From NCBI RefSeq assembly GCF_900115715.1, contig NZ_FOXM01000002.1, positions 365,175-429,174 on the forward strand: DNA of 64,000 nt. Reading direction: 5' to 3'. Both the position numbers and the translations under genes were made by a program. Positions within the stretch are counted from its first letter, which is position 1. Each line of letters starts with the position of its first letter. The notes under the pieces are model-generated. The model had not been told where the DNA came from and did no database searches. It saw only the letters and a list, made by a program, of their open reading frames with translations. Positions 19,942 through 28,008 of the stretch are shown one piece after another. This stretch comes from Geopseudomonas sagittaria (GTDB taxonomy: Bacteria > Pseudomonadota > Gammaproteobacteria > Pseudomonadales > Pseudomonadaceae).

Positions 19942-20342
19942 CAGAGCCTCCTGGCGGATCGTTGGTCTCGAGGGTACTGCCTAAACCACGACGCTTCTAC
20001 CTTGAACAGACCATAGACTAGTCGCACTGCGGGCTGGTTCCCGATCTGGCCTGGCCGAATGGATCGGCCTTGCCGGCACGGCTTTTCTGCGCAGCAGTGT
20101 TGAAGTCGGCAGGCGGCGGTCAACAAGGATATGACCTCGGTCAGTTCAGGCAGGGCGGCAAAGCACTGAATAGTCGATGTTGACGCCGACTATTCGACCC
20201 TTGGCGGTCACTCGGCAGCGGTAACAATGCCACTCAGGTTGTCGGCTCCGCCCGCGTGGCGTACCGGCAAGCCTGCGTTCCGCCATCCCATCCCCCGCCG
20301 GGATGGTGGGACGCCTTGCTTGGACTGGCGCAGAGGCGAACG
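19942..20342. other. Intergenic region between the EAL gene and fliA
   Basis: About 400 bp with no credible gene. It holds a perfect 9-bp inverted repeat (gaatagtcg/cgactattc, 20168-20176 and 20187-20195, 10-bp loop) and a second hairpin (ccatccc/gggatgg, 20283-20289 and 20300-20306) close to fliA. These could be regulator sites or leader structures for fliA. No sigma-28 promoter is evident, which fits fliA being controlled by an earlier flagellar class. Confidence 0.5.
20168..20195. promoter_or_regulatory. Perfect inverted repeat upstream of fliA
   Basis: gaatagtcg - 10 bp - cgactattc. The symmetry and the position about 150 bp before fliA suggest a protein-binding site. The protein is unknown; there is no U-tract, so a terminator is unlikely. 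Confidence 0.4.
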
Positions 20343-21038
20343 ATGTACACCGCACAAGGCAAGATCAGACAGCGCGATCTGCTTGAGGAGCACCTGCCCC
20401 TGGTGCGCCGCCAGGCCTTGGGCCTGCAGGTGCGCCTGCCGGCCAGCGTCGAGCTGGACGACCTGATCCAGGCCGGGATGATCGGCCTGATGGATGCCCT
20501 GAACCGCTACGACGCCAGCCATGGCGCCAGTTTCGCCACCTTCGCCAGCCAGCGCATCCGCGGTGCCATGCTCGACGAGTTGCGCAGCCGCGACTGGGTG
20601 CCGCGCAGCGTGCGGCGCAACACGCGCGCGCTGGATGAGGCCATTCGTCGTCTCGAGCAGCGCCTCGGTCGCCCGCCGGAAGAGCGCGAGATTGCCGCCG
20701 CCCTCGACATCGGTCTCGAGGAGTACCGTCACCTGCTGATGGATGCCAACGGCAGCCAGCTGGTCGCTCTCGACGAACTGGCCGAGGAGGAGGGCGAGCT
20801 GCTCTGTGGCGAGCCGCACGCCACCCCGCTGGCCGAGCTGCTCGAAGGCCGCCGGCGCACCGATCTGGTCAAGGCCATCGACGGGCTGCCCGAGCGGGAA
20901 AAGCTGCTGCTGGCGCTTTACTACCAGGAAGATCTCAACCTCAAGGAAATCGGCGCCGTGCTGGGCGTCAGCGAGTCGCGGGTCTGCCAGTTGCACAGTC
21001 AGGCCGTCGCCCGCCTGCGGGCGATGCTTGCGGACTGA
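20343..21038 (+). CDS. fliA: Flagellar sigma factor FliA (sigma-28)
   Basis: A 231-residue sigma-70 family protein. Region 2 has DLIQAGMIGLMDALNRYD and SFATFASQRIRGAMLDELRS followed by DWVPRSVRR, all typical of FliA. Region 3 has RRLEQRLGRPPEEREIAAAL. Region 4 has EREKLLLALYYQEDLNLKEI and GVSESRVCQLHSQAVARLR. FliA transcribes late flagellar and chemotaxis genes and is held by FlgM until the hook is complete. ATG 20343 fits the family N-terminus. Promoters matching its consensus occur at five places in this window. Confidence 0.96.
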   Translation: MYTAQGKIRQRDLLEEHLPLVRRQALGLQVRLPASVELDDLIQAGMIGLMDALNRYDASHGASFATFASQRIRGAMLDELRSRDWVPRSVRRNTRALDEAIRRLEQRLGRPPEEREIAAALDIGLEEYRHLLMDANGSQLVALDELAEEEGELLCGEPHATPLAELLEGRRRTDLVKAIDGLPEREKLLLALYYQEDLNLKEIGAVLGVSESRVCQLHSQAVARLRAMLAD

Positions 21039-21128
21039 GCGCGGCTTGCCGGTGTCGCGGCCACCGTGGCCTGGCCTGCTCGGCTACTGCCTGGGGTTGT
21101 GGTTTTGGTTGGCAGAGGCGGCGCTCCC

Positions 21129-21156
21129 TAAAGTTTGATCCCTGGTCAGCCGATAA
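21129..21156 (+). promoter_or_regulatory. Sigma-28 (FliA) promoter for the YcgR-HD gene
   Basis: Perfect TAAAGTTT at 21129-21136 and perfect GCCGATAA at 21149-21156, separated by 12 bp (one more than usual). It lies 45 bp before the start of the downstream gene, pointing the same way. Confidence 0.85.
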
Positions 21157-21200
21157 GCGACTGCAACGCCTTGTGGCGCCATTGACCAGAAGAGACGGAC

Positions 21201-22889
21201 ATGGAACAGGATATCGACACACCGACTCGGATCGACCACCTCGGTGAGTGCCTGTCCCTGCTCGAAGGGCTCTGTGAGCCGGGCGGCGCTTCGTTGCTGT
21301 TCTCGGCTCAGCCGAGTCAGCCGCATCCGGTGCTGCTCATGGCCGTGGAGTATGGCGAGCGGCTGGTGATCGATATCACCGCGGTGCCCGAGTTGGCCGG
21401 CCGGATCGCACGCAACGATCCCTTTCATCTCTGCGGTCAGGTGGATGGCGCCATGCTGCGCACGCCCAGCCTGACCGTGCTCGAACGCCTGGAGGTGCCC
21501 GAGCGGGTGCAGTTCAGCTGCGCCTACCCGCAGTGGCTGGAGCTGATGCACCGTCGCGGCTCCTTCCGCGCCGAGCTGCGCAGCGACATGTGCGTGCAGG
21601 TCGAGCTGCATCCGGAGGGCGCCGAGCAGCCCCTGCTCGGCCAACTGGTCAACCTGTCGCTGGGTGGCTGCCTGGTCGAGCTGCCGGCCAATCAGGCGGT
21701 ACGCATCGACGGTCCGCAATTGCTCGAGTCGCTGGTGCTGAACTTCCCTGGCGGTCAGCGCCTGGTCATGGGCGCCCGGGTCTGCCACATCCGCAGCGAG
21801 CCGGACTGGCAGACTCTGCGCTTCGGCTGCCAGTTCCTCGGCGTCAGCGCCGACCAGGAGCGTCGCCTGTGGCTGTACGTGCGCGAGATCGAGCGGGAAA
21901 AGGCTCGCACCAGCCATGACAGTGTGCGCGCGCTGCAGCCCTCGGCGCTGTTCTTCCCGCGCCCAGCGCCGGCGCAGACATCGCCGCTGGTCAGCAATCC
22001 GCTGTCGCGCAGCAGCATCGGCCGGCGCCTGGGGCGGGTGGCCGCCTACCTGGATACGCAGCTCATTCGTCTGCGTCTGGGTGGCGTCATCGACTCCAGG
22101 CAACTGTCGCAGCACAGCGAGCTGCTGCTCAGCCTGCTGGCCGAGAACCGCGACGGACTGCTGTTCGCCGTGCACGGCCAGCCCGGCGAGCCGCAACTGG
22201 TGCAGCACGGCATCGCCCTGGCCGTGCGCCTGGCCGACCTGGCCCAGGCGCGCGGTCTGCCCCGGCAGGCGGTCAAGGCGATTGTCGCCAGCGCGCTGGT
22301 TCACGACCTCGGCAAGACCCTGTTGCCGACCGAGCTGCACCGGGCCAGGCATCTGGATAGCGGGCAGCGCCAGGCTTTCGGTGCCCATGTCGGCCTGCTG
22401 CGCGAACGTATGGAGGGCTGCAAGTGGTTAGCCGCACCGGTGATGGATGCCGTGATCGACACGATCAACGAGCGCCTCGACGGCAGCGGATATCCGCGGG
22501 CCGTGCCCGCCGAGGGCATTGGCGAGCTGGCGCGGATGGCTGCGGTGGCCGACGTGGTGGACGCCATGGCCCGGCCGCGCGCCGACCGCCCGGCGCAGTC
22601 GATCGATGCCATCTACCGCCACCTGCTCGGCAGCGGCGGACAGTTCGATGCGCAGTGGAGCCAGCACTACATCCGCCACTTCGGCCTGATCCCGATCGGC
22701 AGCCTGGTGCGCTTCGCCAGCGGACAGCTGGCCTGGGTGCGTCGTCTCGACCGCGATGGACGCATCGCCGCCGTGCAGCTGACCAACAGCGCGGTGTTCA
22801 ATCCGCAGGGCGCTGGAGCACTGCTCAGCGACGGCGAGCTGGCCAGCCTGGGGCGCATCGAATCCGTCGTGGTCCCGGGAGTCGAGTAG
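21201..22889 (+). CDS. YcgR-like PilZ flagellar brake fused to an HD-GYP-like domain
   Basis: A 562-residue fusion. Residues 1-105 resemble the YcgR N-terminal domain. A PilZ domain follows (about 108-225) with RRGSFRAELR near 116 and NLSLGGCLVEL near 150, the c-di-GMP-binding arginines and N-x-S-x-x-G motif. Residues about 265-560 form an HD domain: HDLGKT near 367 and DGSGYP near 427. The usual H-H-E before D-G-x-G-Y-P is replaced by I-N-E, so two metal-binding histidines are missing and phosphodiesterase activity is doubtful. The PilZ part should bind c-di-GMP and slow the motor as YcgR does; the HD part may be regulatory. The sigma-28 promoter places it with late flagellar genes. Confidence 0.82.
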   Translation: MEQDIDTPTRIDHLGECLSLLEGLCEPGGASLLFSAQPSQPHPVLLMAVEYGERLVIDITAVPELAGRIARNDPFHLCGQVDGAMLRTPSLTVLERLEVPERVQFSCAYPQWLELMHRRGSFRAELRSDMCVQVELHPEGAEQPLLGQLVNLSLGGCLVELPANQAVRIDGPQLLESLVLNFPGGQRLVMGARVCHIRSEPDWQTLRFGCQFLGVSADQERRLWLYVREIEREKARTSHDSVRALQPSALFFPRPAPAQTSPLVSNPLSRSSIGRRLGRVAAYLDTQLIRLRLGGVIDSRQLSQHSELLLSLLAENRDGLLFAVHGQPGEPQLVQHGIALAVRLADLAQARGLPRQAVKAIVASALVHDLGKTLLPTELHRARHLDSGQRQAFGAHVGLLRERMEGCKWLAAPVMDAVIDTINERLDGSGYPRAVPAEGIGELARMAAVADVVDAMARPRADRPAQSIDAIYRHLLGSGGQFDAQWSQHYIRHFGLIPIGSLVRFASGQLAWVRRLDRDGRIAAVQLTNSAVFNPQGAGALLSDGELASLGRIESVVVPGVE

Positions 22890-22890
22890 C

Positions 22891-23010
22891 GTGATAGCGC
22901 ACTGGCTGGCCGATCCGCTGGTTCAATTGGTGCTCGGCATCATGGGGTTGGGGATGCTGGTCGGCCTGCTCGACTGCCTGCGTCATGCCCGCCGTCGCCG
23001 CCGCGACTGA
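22891..23010 (+). CDS. Small membrane protein, 39 residues
   Basis: GTG 22891 to TGA 23010, starting one base after the YcgR-HD stop, with gggag 11 bp upstream. One membrane helix (LVQLVLGIMGLGMLVGLLDC) is followed by an Arg-rich tail (HARRRRRD) that predicts a cytoplasmic C-terminus. No homologue is recognised. Close coupling with a c-di-GMP flagellar-brake gene suggests co-translation; function unknown. Confidence 0.45.
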   Translation: MIAHWLADPLVQLVLGIMGLGMLVGLLDCLRHARRRRRD

Positions 23011-23084
23011 GCGAGCGGCGCCGCGCCCGCCATTCCTGTCGGTTGTTCAGGTGACTGATGGATGGCCAGGCAGTTGCCCGGCTT

Positions 23085-23594
23085 CTACTGGCGCAGCAGT
23101 TTGAGCATCTCGCTCTCGGCCTTCCACAGCTTGTCGTAGAGGCTGGCGGCGGCCTTGTTGGCGGTCGCCGGCACCTCGCTGGTGATCTTGAAACGATGCT
23201 CGCGGGTCAGGCCGATGGCCTCGCCGAGCAGCGCCAGCACCTCCAGCGGCAGCACCGCGCCGTGACGGGCCAGGTATTCGCCCAGCGCGGTGTCGATCTT
23301 GGCGAAGTCGTAGGCGATCTCGTTGCAGGCCGCCTCCCACGCCATGCCGGGGAAATGGAAGGTCGGCAGGAACTGGCGCAGCAGGGCGACCAGTGCCGAG
23401 GTGGCCTCGAATTCCTTGGCGAACAGCAGTTCGTTCTTCTTCAGACGCAGCTCGTGACCGCGATCGCGCTGACTCAGCATCCGCGTCGCCCAGCTGCGGC
23501 CGATCCAGCTGGCGAGCAGCAGGGTCAGCAGGCCGCTGGCGAGCAGGGCGGCGAAGAGGACGATGGCGATTTCCGTGGTGGCGCGCAGTTCCAT
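23085..23594 (-). CDS. Unknown membrane-anchored helical protein
   Basis: 169 residues with one N-terminal membrane helix (about 8-32, IVLFAALLASGLLTLLLASW) and a cytoplasmic helical region rich in Glu, Lys and Ala (for example NELLFAKEFEATSALVALLR). No catalytic motif is visible and I do not recognise the family. It lies between the flagellar brake gene and a RAYT element, on the opposite strand to both, and has no operon partner. Confidence 0.55.
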   Translation of the reverse strand: MELRATTEIAIVLFAALLASGLLTLLLASWIGRSWATRMLSQRDRGHELRLKKNELLFAKEFEATSALVALLRQFLPTFHFPGMAWEAACNEIAYDFAKIDTALGEYLARHGAVLPLEVLALLGEAIGLTREHRFKITSEVPATANKAAASLYDKLWKAESEMLKLLRQ

Positions 23595-23715
23595 GGCAAG
23601 GCTCGAAGCAGGGGGGTGGGTAGATGCGCGCTGGCGAAGGCCTGCTGCGCCAGAAGGTTATCGTCAGAAGGGTGGCGGAACTTTAGGGTGAGTGTGGCAA
23701 GGCAGCCGGGCAGGG

Positions 23716-24600
23716 GAATTCGGGGTCGGGAATTCGGGGTCAGAATTCGGGGTCAGAACAACAATTTCGACCGCAACCACCAGGGCCTCCCAACCCGGAG
23801 GCGCTGTGTTCTATTCCCGCGCAGTGCCCATAACCCGGTTCAAGGAGGAACCTATGGCCCGTTTGCCCCGCGTCAGTCCGCCCGGCGTGCCTCAGCACGT
23901 CATTCAGCGCGGCAACAACCTCCAGGTGTGTTTTGTCGCGGACGCCGATTTCGCCGCTTACGCCCAATGGCTGCATGAGGCGGCCTGCAGCCATTCGGTG
24001 GCGATTCACGCCTGGGTGTTCATGACCAACCACGTGCACCTGCTGGCGACACCCCAGGTATCCGATGGCCTGTCGCGGATGATGCAGACACTGGGGCGAC
24101 GCTATGTCCGTTACTTCAATCGCGCCTATCAGCGGACCGGCACGCTCTGGGAGGGGCGTTTTCGTTCCTGCCTGGTGGATGCGGACGATTATCTGCTGAC
24201 TTGCCAGCGCTACATCGAACTGAATCCGGTACGTGCTGGCATGGTGAGCCATCCGGCTGAGTATCGCTGGTCTAGCTATCATGCCAATGGCCTAGGCGTC
24301 CCCGCCCGACTCTGGACGCCTCATGACATTTACCTACGCCTGGGCGCATATCCGACGGAGCGACAGTCGGCCTATCGGGAGCTGTTTCGTGCGAGCCTGG
24401 ATAATGCCGACGTCACGGACATCCGCACGGCGGTGCACAAGGGGCTGGCCCTTGGCAATCAGCGCTTCAGATCAGAGATCGAGCAACTGACCGGGCGTCG
24501 GCAGGTCGCGGGCAGGCCAGGCCCGAGGCCGAAGGGGGGAGCAGGTTGAATAAAGAAGGGTGGTTTTTACTCTGACCCCGAATTCCCTGACCCCGAATTC
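23716..24600 (+). mobile_element. RAYT unit with flanking GAATTCGGGGTC repeats
   Basis: Three copies of gaattcggggtc (23716-23727, 23730-23741, 23743-23754) precede the transposase gene; two inverted copies (24574-24585, 24589-24600) follow it. This head-to-head arrangement is the pattern of RAYT genes and their cognate repeat sequences. The element sits between the motility block and the fliC cluster. Confidence 0.75.
23854..24549 (+). CDS. REP-associated tyrosine transposase (RAYT)
   Basis: 231 residues, ATG 23854 behind aaggagg. An IS200-like Y1 nuclease fold: start RVSPPGVPQHVIQRGNN, HuH pair in FMTNHVHLLATP, and candidate catalytic Tyr in YLLTCQRYIELNPVRAGM. RAYT proteins nick single-stranded REP hairpins and are usually domesticated single-copy genes. 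Intact. The flanking repeats (gaattcggggtcag) are its likely substrates. Confidence 0.85.
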   Translation: MARLPRVSPPGVPQHVIQRGNNLQVCFVADADFAAYAQWLHEAACSHSVAIHAWVFMTNHVHLLATPQVSDGLSRMMQTLGRRYVRYFNRAYQRTGTLWEGRFRSCLVDADDYLLTCQRYIELNPVRAGMVSHPAEYRWSSYHANGLGVPARLWTPHDIYLRLGAYPTERQSAYRELFRASLDNADVTDIRTAVHKGLALGNQRFRSEIEQLTGRRQVAGRPGPRPKGGAG

Positions 24601-24637
24601 CAGTTTTCGACCCTACGGTATCGGGGAATCTGCGTGG

Positions 24638-24919
24638 TCAGTGCCGTATCCCGGACAGGGCTGGCCTTGCTGCCAGCGAGGAATCGAGCCGGGCCAGTAA
24701 ACCCAGGTGCTGCTGGCGCTGGTCGAGGATGCGGGCCTGCAGATTGTGGAGCTCCAGATAGTCGGCCTTCATCGTCAGATTGCGGCCGGTGGACTCGAAG
24801 CGCTGCATCAGGTGCGTGAGCTGGACGAGGAGGGCGTCCAGCTCGGCGAGGATGTGCTGGTGGTCGGCGATGCGCAGTACGCCGGGGGAGGGCTGTTCGG
24901 GCGGTGGTCGGTTGCTCAC
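24638..24919 (-). CDS. Small helical protein, possible FliT-like flagellar chaperone
   Basis: 93 residues, almost all helix, with no membrane segment: LRIADHQHILAELDALLVQL, RNLTMKADYLELHNLQARIL and HLGLLARLDSSL. Size, helical heptads and position immediately downstream of the YjfB-like gene and fliC on the same strand suggest an export-chaperone-like role (FliT or FlgN type), but there is no decisive motif. It overlaps the YjfB-like gene by 4 bp, so the two are coupled. Confidence 0.5.
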   Translation of the reverse strand: MSNRPPPEQPSPGVLRIADHQHILAELDALLVQLTHLMQRFESTGRNLTMKADYLELHNLQARILDQRQQHLGLLARLDSSLAARPALSGIRH

Positions 24920-25125
24920 GCGAAGGTGTTGATCTGCGTGCCGATGCCGCCTTCGCGGGCCAGTGCGGGAGCCTGCGCGGCAGGTTGCAGCAGTTGCTGC
25001 ACGGCAGCGGCTTCGCTCTGCATGGCCTTTTTGAATAGCAGAGTCTGCTTTTCCTGTTCGACCTGGACTTGCTGCATCTGCAGGGCGCTGTTGACGGCAG
25101 CGTTGACGGAAATATCCATGGGCAA
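24916..25125 (-). CDS. YjfB-family putative motility protein
   Basis: 69 residues: ISVNAAVNSALQMQQVQVEQ at the N-terminus, a helical middle with KTLLFKKAMQSEAAAVQQLL, and an Ala/Pro-rich tail ending INTFA. This short Gln-rich pattern with a conserved end matches the YjfB family found beside flagellin genes. Function is not established in the family. It lies downstream of the fliC terminator, so it needs its own promoter or readthrough. Confidence 0.65.
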   Translation of the reverse strand: MPMDISVNAAVNSALQMQQVQVEQEKQTLLFKKAMQSEAAAVQQLLQPAAQAPALAREGGIGTQINTFA

Positions 25126-25153
25126 TGCCTTGCGTTGAAATTCTTCAGATAAG

Positions 25154-25180
25154 GAAAAGGCGCCAAGAGGGCGCCTTTTC
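25154..25180 (-). terminator. Rho-independent terminator of fliC
   Basis: Perfect 11-bp stem gaaaaggcgcc/ggcgccttttc with a 5-base loop, ending in a T-rich run when read on the minus strand, about 50 bp after the fliC stop. Confidence 0.85.
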
Positions 25181-25227
25181 TATGCAGCCGGCACGGCGGA
25201 ATGGCTTCCGCCGTGCCAGGGCAGCGA

Positions 25228-26871
25228 TTAACGCAGCAGCGACAGCACGCCCTGCGGCAGCTGGTTGGCCTGGGACAGGACAGAGGTGCCGGCCTGTTGC
25301 AGGATCTGCGCGCGGGTCATGTTGGCCACTTCCACGGCGTAGTCGGCATCCTGGATGCGCGAACGGGCAGCGGTCAGGTTGGTTTCGTTGGTGCTCAGGT
25401 TGGTGATCGCCGACTCGAAGCGGTTCTGTACGGCACCGAGGTCGGAACGCAGGCTGTCGACCATTTTCAGGGCATCGTCAAGGGTCGCCAGTGGGTCTTC
25501 GGTCTTGGTGCCGGCGGTGGTGGCGCTGAGGGTCAGGGTGCCATCTTCCTTTTTGTAAACCGGAGCACCAACGCTGTTGGTTACATTGCCGTTTTCGTGG
25601 GCAAAGTAAGTGTCAGTGCTGGTCGCGGAGGCAGTCAGGGCACCTGCGGAGCTGACGTAGGTGTTGCTCGAAACGCCGCCAGCGGCAATCACTGCGCCAT
25701 CAACAGTACCGCCAGCGGTGGTCACCAAATTTTGCAGTTGAGCTTTGCCGATCTTGGCGCCGGTCACGTCAATGTTGGTGCCGTCGCCAGTGTAGGTGGT
25801 GCCATCGGCGGTGATCTTGCTGCCGGCGGTGCCGGCAATTGCCAAGGAAAGGTCGGTGGTGGCATCAGCGCCGCCGATCTGGGCCTGACCACGAGCATCT
25901 GCGTTGTTTTTGCTCAGGTTGCCTGCGGTATCCAGGTAAAGAGCTGCGCCATCGTCGGCCGCAGTGATGTTGCCATTGCTGTCGATCAGGATGTCTTGCT
26001 CTGTACCACCGATGGTGACCGTTGCAGCCTTGAGGTCGCCGGTTGAGGGGGTCAGTGCAGTTGCTACATCTGCTGCTACTGCATCGGCAACGTCAAATGA
26101 GAAGGAGTCAGTGCTGGAATTGTAGGTGTAGGCGCCTGCTGCTGCCTTATTCAGCCCGGTGTCGGTGCCGGCATAAGTCGCAGTGTCAGCGTTTGCAAGC
26201 TGACCGAAGACATCGGCAGCGGTTGCAAAAGAGTTGTTGGTGGTTTTGGTGTAGGTGGTGGTGCCGTCGGTGGTGGCGCCTGCAGCGAACCCGGAGAGAA
26301 CGAGGTCATCTTTGCTGGCGGCGGTATTGGCAATTTCAGCCTTACCATCGACGTTGAAATTGCTCAGGCCCAGGCTTTCCGCATTGATCTTGCCCAGGTT
26401 GATCTTGATGGTCTGGCCATCGTTGGCGCCGACCTGGATGGTCAGTGCCTGATCGTCGGCCAGAACCTTGACGCCGTTGAAACTGGTTTCTTCGGAGACG
26501 CGGTTGATTTCCGCCAGGCGCTGGCCGATCTCGTTCTGGATCGAGCCCAGGTCGTCCGGAGAGTTGGTGCCGTTCTGCGCCTGCACAGCCAGCTCACGCA
26601 CGCGCTGCAGGTTATCGTTGATCTGGTTCAGTGCGCCTTCAGCTGTTTGGGCGACCGAGATGCCGTCGTTGGCGTTGCGCTGGGCCTGGGCCAGGCCCTT
26701 GACCTGAGCAGTCATGCGGTTGGAGATCGCCTGGCCGGCGGCGTCGTCCTTGGCGCTGTTGATGCGCAGGCCGGAGGACAGACGCTCCATGGCGGTGGTC
26801 AGGGAGCTCTTGGAGCTGGTCAGGTTCTTCTGCGCGATGACAGAAGTGATGTTGGTGTTGATCACGGACAT
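25228..26871 (-). CDS. fliC: Flagellin FliC
   Basis: A 547-residue filament protein. Residues 1-165 form the conserved D0/D1 domain ([60 protein letters not shown]). The last ~90 are the C-terminal D1/D0 ([38 protein letters not shown]). Residues about 170-450 are a Thr/Ala/Gly-rich, surface-exposed variable region with no Cys. The MSVINTN start and large D2/D3 resemble enteric-type flagellin. It is transcribed from a sigma-28 promoter about 100 bp upstream with an aaggagt site before ATG, and ends at a strong terminator. Confidence 0.96.
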   Translation of the reverse strand: MSVINTNITSVIAQKNLTSSKSSLTTAMERLSSGLRINSAKDDAAGQAISNRMTAQVKGLAQAQRNANDGISVAQTAEGALNQINDNLQRVRELAVQAQNGTNSPDDLGSIQNEIGQRLAEINRVSEETSFNGVKVLADDQALTIQVGANDGQTIKINLGKINAESLGLSNFNVDGKAEIANTAASKDDLVLSGFAAGATTDGTTTYTKTTNNSFATAADVFGQLANADTATYAGTDTGLNKAAAGAYTYNSSTDSFSFDVADAVAADVATALTPSTGDLKAATVTIGGTEQDILIDSNGNITAADDGAALYLDTAGNLSKNNADARGQAQIGGADATTDLSLAIAGTAGSKITADGTTYTGDGTNIDVTGAKIGKAQLQNLVTTAGGTVDGAVIAAGGVSSNTYVSSAGALTASATSTDTYFAHENGNVTNSVGAPVYKKEDGTLTLSATTAGTKTEDPLATLDDALKMVDSLRSDLGAVQNRFESAITNLSTNETNLTAARSRIQDADYAVEVANMTRAQILQQAGTSVLSQANQLPQGVLSLLR

Positions 26872-26970
26872 GGAGTGACTCCTTGCTTGCTCAAGTTAGG
26901 TGCCAGTGGCGAGCTGTGCTGCGCGCGTGCTGCGCCTGGCGACAACGGCGCCGTTTGGCCGTTACCCCTG

Positions 26971-26997
26971 ATATCGACGGCCATGGCGGAAGCTTTA
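26971..26997 (-). promoter_or_regulatory. Sigma-28 (FliA) promoter of fliC
   Basis: On the minus strand TAAAGCTT, 11 bp, GTCGATAT (plus-strand 26990-26997 and 26971-26978). It lies about 100 bp upstream of the fliC ATG and leaves a leader of about 90 nt. Confidence 0.8.
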
Positions 26998-27158
26998 GGG
27001 CGGTGGCGAGTTTTTTGTGAGGGGGTTGGCATACTTGTTGGCGGGGCGTGGTGCGGCTTGCTGCAGACCGACTACCGGCAGGCCATGCCTTGCCCCGCCA
27101 GGGAGGGCTACAATCGCCGCAGTAGCGCTTCTCATCCCTTCGGCCAAGGCTGATCTCC

Positions 27159-27578
27159 ATGACCGAACAAGATATCCGTTGGCAGCAGCGTCTGAGCAAC
27201 TACAACCGGGCGTTGGCCCAGCTGTCCCGCGGCGTGGAGCTGGCGCAAGCGCGGCCGCTCAGTGAGCTGGAAAAGCAGGGGCTTATCCATGCCTTCGAGT
27301 TCGTCTTCGAGCTGGCCTGGAATGTAATGAAGGATTACTTCCTCTACCAGGGCAACCCGGCCATCAGCGGCTCCCGCGATGCGATCCGTACGGCTTTCAA
27401 GCAGGGGCTGATCGTCGACGGCGAAGGCTGGATGGAGATGATCAAGAGTCGTAACCAGTCGGAGCATACCTACAACGAGTCGGTGGCGAACGAGATTGCC
27501 GACAACATCATGGCACGCTACCTGGCATTGTTCGTGGCGTTCGGGCAGCACATGCAAAGCCGGGTGGAGCAGGCGTGA
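27159..27578 (+). CDS. HEPN toxin-like protein (HI0074 family)
   Basis: 139 residues, all-helical. Start DIRWQQRLSNYNRALAQLSR, core GLIHAFEFVFELAWNVMKDY, and the HEPN R-x4-H motif in RNQSEHTYN. This is the HI0074/nucleotidyltransferase-substrate-binding family, paired with the downstream MNT gene as in HepT-MntA-type toxin-antitoxin modules. In studied HepT proteins the toxin is an RNase and MntA adds AMP to silence it. It overlaps its partner by 4 bp. It lies between the fliC promoter region and the REC-EAL gene, likely acquired. Confidence 0.8.
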   Translation: MTEQDIRWQQRLSNYNRALAQLSRGVELAQARPLSELEKQGLIHAFEFVFELAWNVMKDYFLYQGNPAISGSRDAIRTAFKQGLIVDGEGWMEMIKSRNQSEHTYNESVANEIADNIMARYLALFVAFGQHMQSRVEQA

Positions 27579-27919
27579 GCGCGGAATCCCGGTTCGGCCT
27601 GCCGCTGTCGGCGGTGGAGAAGCTGCGCGAGGTGTTCCGCGGCTGGCCACAGATTCGCCGCGCGATGCTCTACGGTTCCCGAGCCAAGGGCAACTATCGC
27701 CCTGGCTCCGACATCGACCTCACCGTGGAGGGCGAGGATTTGTCGCTCTCGCAGTTGCTGGCCATCGAGAGCCAGATCGACGACCTGCTGTTGCCCTGGA
27801 TGGTCGATCTTTCGCTGCGCAAGGACATCGACAATCCAGAGCTGCTCGATCATATCGAGCGCGTCGGAGTTTTGTTTTACTGCCGGGAGCGGGGGGATTC
27901 GGGGGCAGACCCCGATTGA
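27575..27919 (+). CDS. MNT-type nucleotidyltransferase antitoxin
   Basis: 114 residues from GTG 27575. It has the minimal nucleotidyltransferase signature LYGSRAKGNYRPGSDIDLTV (G-S-x-x-x-G and D-x-D), then a further acidic residue in PWMVDLSLRKDI. It matches the HI0073/MntA family, which partners HI0074/HepT toxins. The 4-bp overlap with the HEPN gene supports stoichiometric co-expression. Confidence 0.82.
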   Translation: MSAESRFGLPLSAVEKLREVFRGWPQIRRAMLYGSRAKGNYRPGSDIDLTVEGEDLSLSQLLAIESQIDDLLLPWMVDLSLRKDIDNPELLDHIERVGVLFYCRERGDSGADPD

Positions 27920-28008
27920 TGCGCGGCCGGGGCGCCGCTCCTGCGCGGGTGGTGTGTGGTCTGCCCGGATATCGGGGGGTCAGATCAAGATTTCCTCCGA
28001 TTGCCCGT

